Origin: JBEIUO01 sp964549785
GTDB lineage: Bacteria; Planctomycetota; Phycisphaerae; Phycisphaerales; UBA1924
Length of the DNA: 14,064 nt
Reading direction: 5' to 3'
Assembly (NCBI GenBank): GCA_964549785.1
Contig: CAZJXA010000073.1
Span: 1-14,064 of the forward strand
In this document: positions 13,432-14,064 of the stretch, in pieces
Layout of the letters: each line of letters opens with the position of its first letter
Numbering within the stretch: the first letter of the stretch is position 1
Position numbers and translations under genes: made by a program
The notes under the pieces: generated by a model
What the model saw: only the letters and a program-made list of their open reading frames with translations
What the model was told of the DNA's origin: nothing
Databases searched by the model: none

Positions 13432-13827
13432 TTATTCCGCCGAGCCGCGGATCGCGATAAGAAGGTCCGCAAACTCCGAGTGCTTCGACACCACCGCCCA
13501 CGCGCCCGCGCGGAGGGCGCCGTCGACCGTCGCCGCATCGTCGTACCCGCTGTAGGCGATGACCTTGCACCATGCGAAGCGGGCTCTGAGTTCGCGGATC
13601 GCATCCAAGGGCGGCCGTCCCGGCATGGTCAGATCCATCACCACCACCGTCGCGCCGCAGCGTTCGACGGCCGAAACCACGTCATCCGCATTGGGGAGCG
13701 TCCCTGCGTCTTCCAAGTCCGTTTGGCTCCGCACCATGCGAGAAACCATGAATGCAAGATCGGGCGAGTCGTCCACGCACAACACCCGGGGCTTCTGTCG
13801 TCCCACGATCGGCGGCATGGCATTCAT
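13432..13827 (-). CDS. Receiver-only response regulator
   Basis: A 131-residue single-domain response regulator with no output domain. Key residues are present: acidic pair Asp19-Asp20, phospho-acceptor Asp65 in V-V-V-M-D-L-T-M-P-G, Ser93 in A-Y-S-G-Y, and Lys115 in V-V-S-K-H. The usual aromatic before the Lys is replaced by Ala-Trp-Ala around 109-111. It could relay phosphate or act by protein contact, like CheY or Spo0F. The start at 13827 has AGAGGA about 10 nt upstream; ATG at 13818 is an alternative. It is co-directional with the oxidoreductase 110 nt downstream, but nothing shows they share a function. No kinase gene is adjacent in the window. Confidence 0.85.
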   Translation of the reverse strand: MNAMPPIVGRQKPRVLCVDDSPDLAFMVSRMVRSQTDLEDAGTLPNADDVVSAVERCGATVVVMDLTMPGRPPLDAIRELRARFAWCKVIAYSGYDDAATVDGALRAGAWAVVSKHSEFADLLIAIRGSAE

Positions 13828-13947
13828 GGGCGGTTTCCTCTCTACCGGCGAACGTCCGAAAATCGGAGGCTAATCCGAGACCGACATCGCGATTGTGATT
13901 CCCGCACCGCGTGCGTCCCCCGGCCCCGACCGGTCCTCCCGCCTAGC

Positions 13948-13956
13948 ATGATACCA
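13948..13956 (-). promoter_or_regulatory. Possible extended -10 promoter of the receiver gene
   Basis: TGGTATCAT read on the minus strand (13956-13948) fits an extended -10 (TGnTATAAT), with five of six -10 bases. There is no good -35. Transcription would start near 13941, giving a leader of about 114 nt. Confidence 0.35.
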
Positions 13957-13967
13957 CACGCCGCGAG

Positions 13968-14000
13968 TTATCCGCACACATTTCCCCAGATTCGGGATAA
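13968..14000. promoter_or_regulatory. Spaced inverted repeat upstream of the receiver gene
   Basis: TTATCC (13968-13973) and GGATAA (13995-14000) form a 6-bp inverted repeat 21 nt apart, at about -27 to -59 of the predicted start. It might be an operator. From 14001 to the window end I see no gene; the region is A/T-richer than average. Confidence 0.25.
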
Positions 14001-14064
14001 TGCCTAATCTAACTCACTGACTCCTCGCGTTTCACGGTTTTGCCGCCCCACTCACGAGAAGGTT

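Noticed and set aside
12083..13555. 490-residue open frame on the plus strand
   Set aside because: Antisense to the oxidoreductase; its start runs through the dispersed palindrome and its product is rich in Arg, His and Pro without domains.
13967..13980. DnaA-box-like TTATCCGCACA
   Set aside because: One extra base compared with TTATCCACA and no cluster of boxes nearby; no sign of an origin.

Overview
High-GC bacterial DNA with dense genes on both strands, strong third-position GC and long antisense ORFs that are only shadows. Several traits suggest Planctomycetota, probably the Phycisphaerae: an exported Gfo/Idh-type oxidoreductase, a small conserved protein I recall mainly from planctomycetes, a dispersed 'CACAGGCG-TCC-CGCCTGTG' palindrome, and many genes without a clear Shine-Dalgarno (SD) sequence. 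The lineage is an inference. No phylogenetic marker was compared.

Layout. (1) 1-1850: the end of gatC and then gatA, translationally coupled by a GTGA overlap. These are subunits of the tRNA-dependent Asp/Glu amidotransferase. gatA stops at a TAG, and the same frame continues past it with a tail that still looks like GatA. (2) 1826-3738, minus strand: a beta-barrel porin with very acidic loops, a good rho-independent terminator, and a predicted promoter about 400 nt upstream that implies a long structured leader. (3) 3845-6148, plus strand: a PhoB-type response regulator and a PhoR-type sensor kinase, divergent from the porin. (4) 6258-7694: an MgtE magnesium channel preceded by a 9-bp hairpin. 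It converges, across a run of 17 C, on (5) a secreted alpha/beta-hydrolase (7725-8981, minus) whose translation start lies in competing hairpins. (6) 9064-11574: a small conserved unknown protein and the RecG helicase. (7) 11638-12052: a toxin-antitoxin remnant, with an intact-looking antitoxin overlapping a PIN toxin that seems to have lost its middle. (8) 12147-13827: the dispersed palindrome, an exported Gfo/Idh oxidoreductase and a receiver-only response regulator, both genes on the minus strand. From 13828 to the end there is only a possible promoter and a dyad.

How the genes may work together. The porin, PhoBR and MgtE are a plausible envelope-nutrient cluster (phosphate or anion uptake with magnesium), but I see no Pho box, so regulation of the porin by this PhoB is unproven. 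Nothing in the window amounts to a convincing new multi-gene system. The most notable signals are the interrupted gatA with its 12-bp in-frame tandem duplications (also in gatC), the structured porin leader, the hydrolase start region and the internally deleted PIN toxin.
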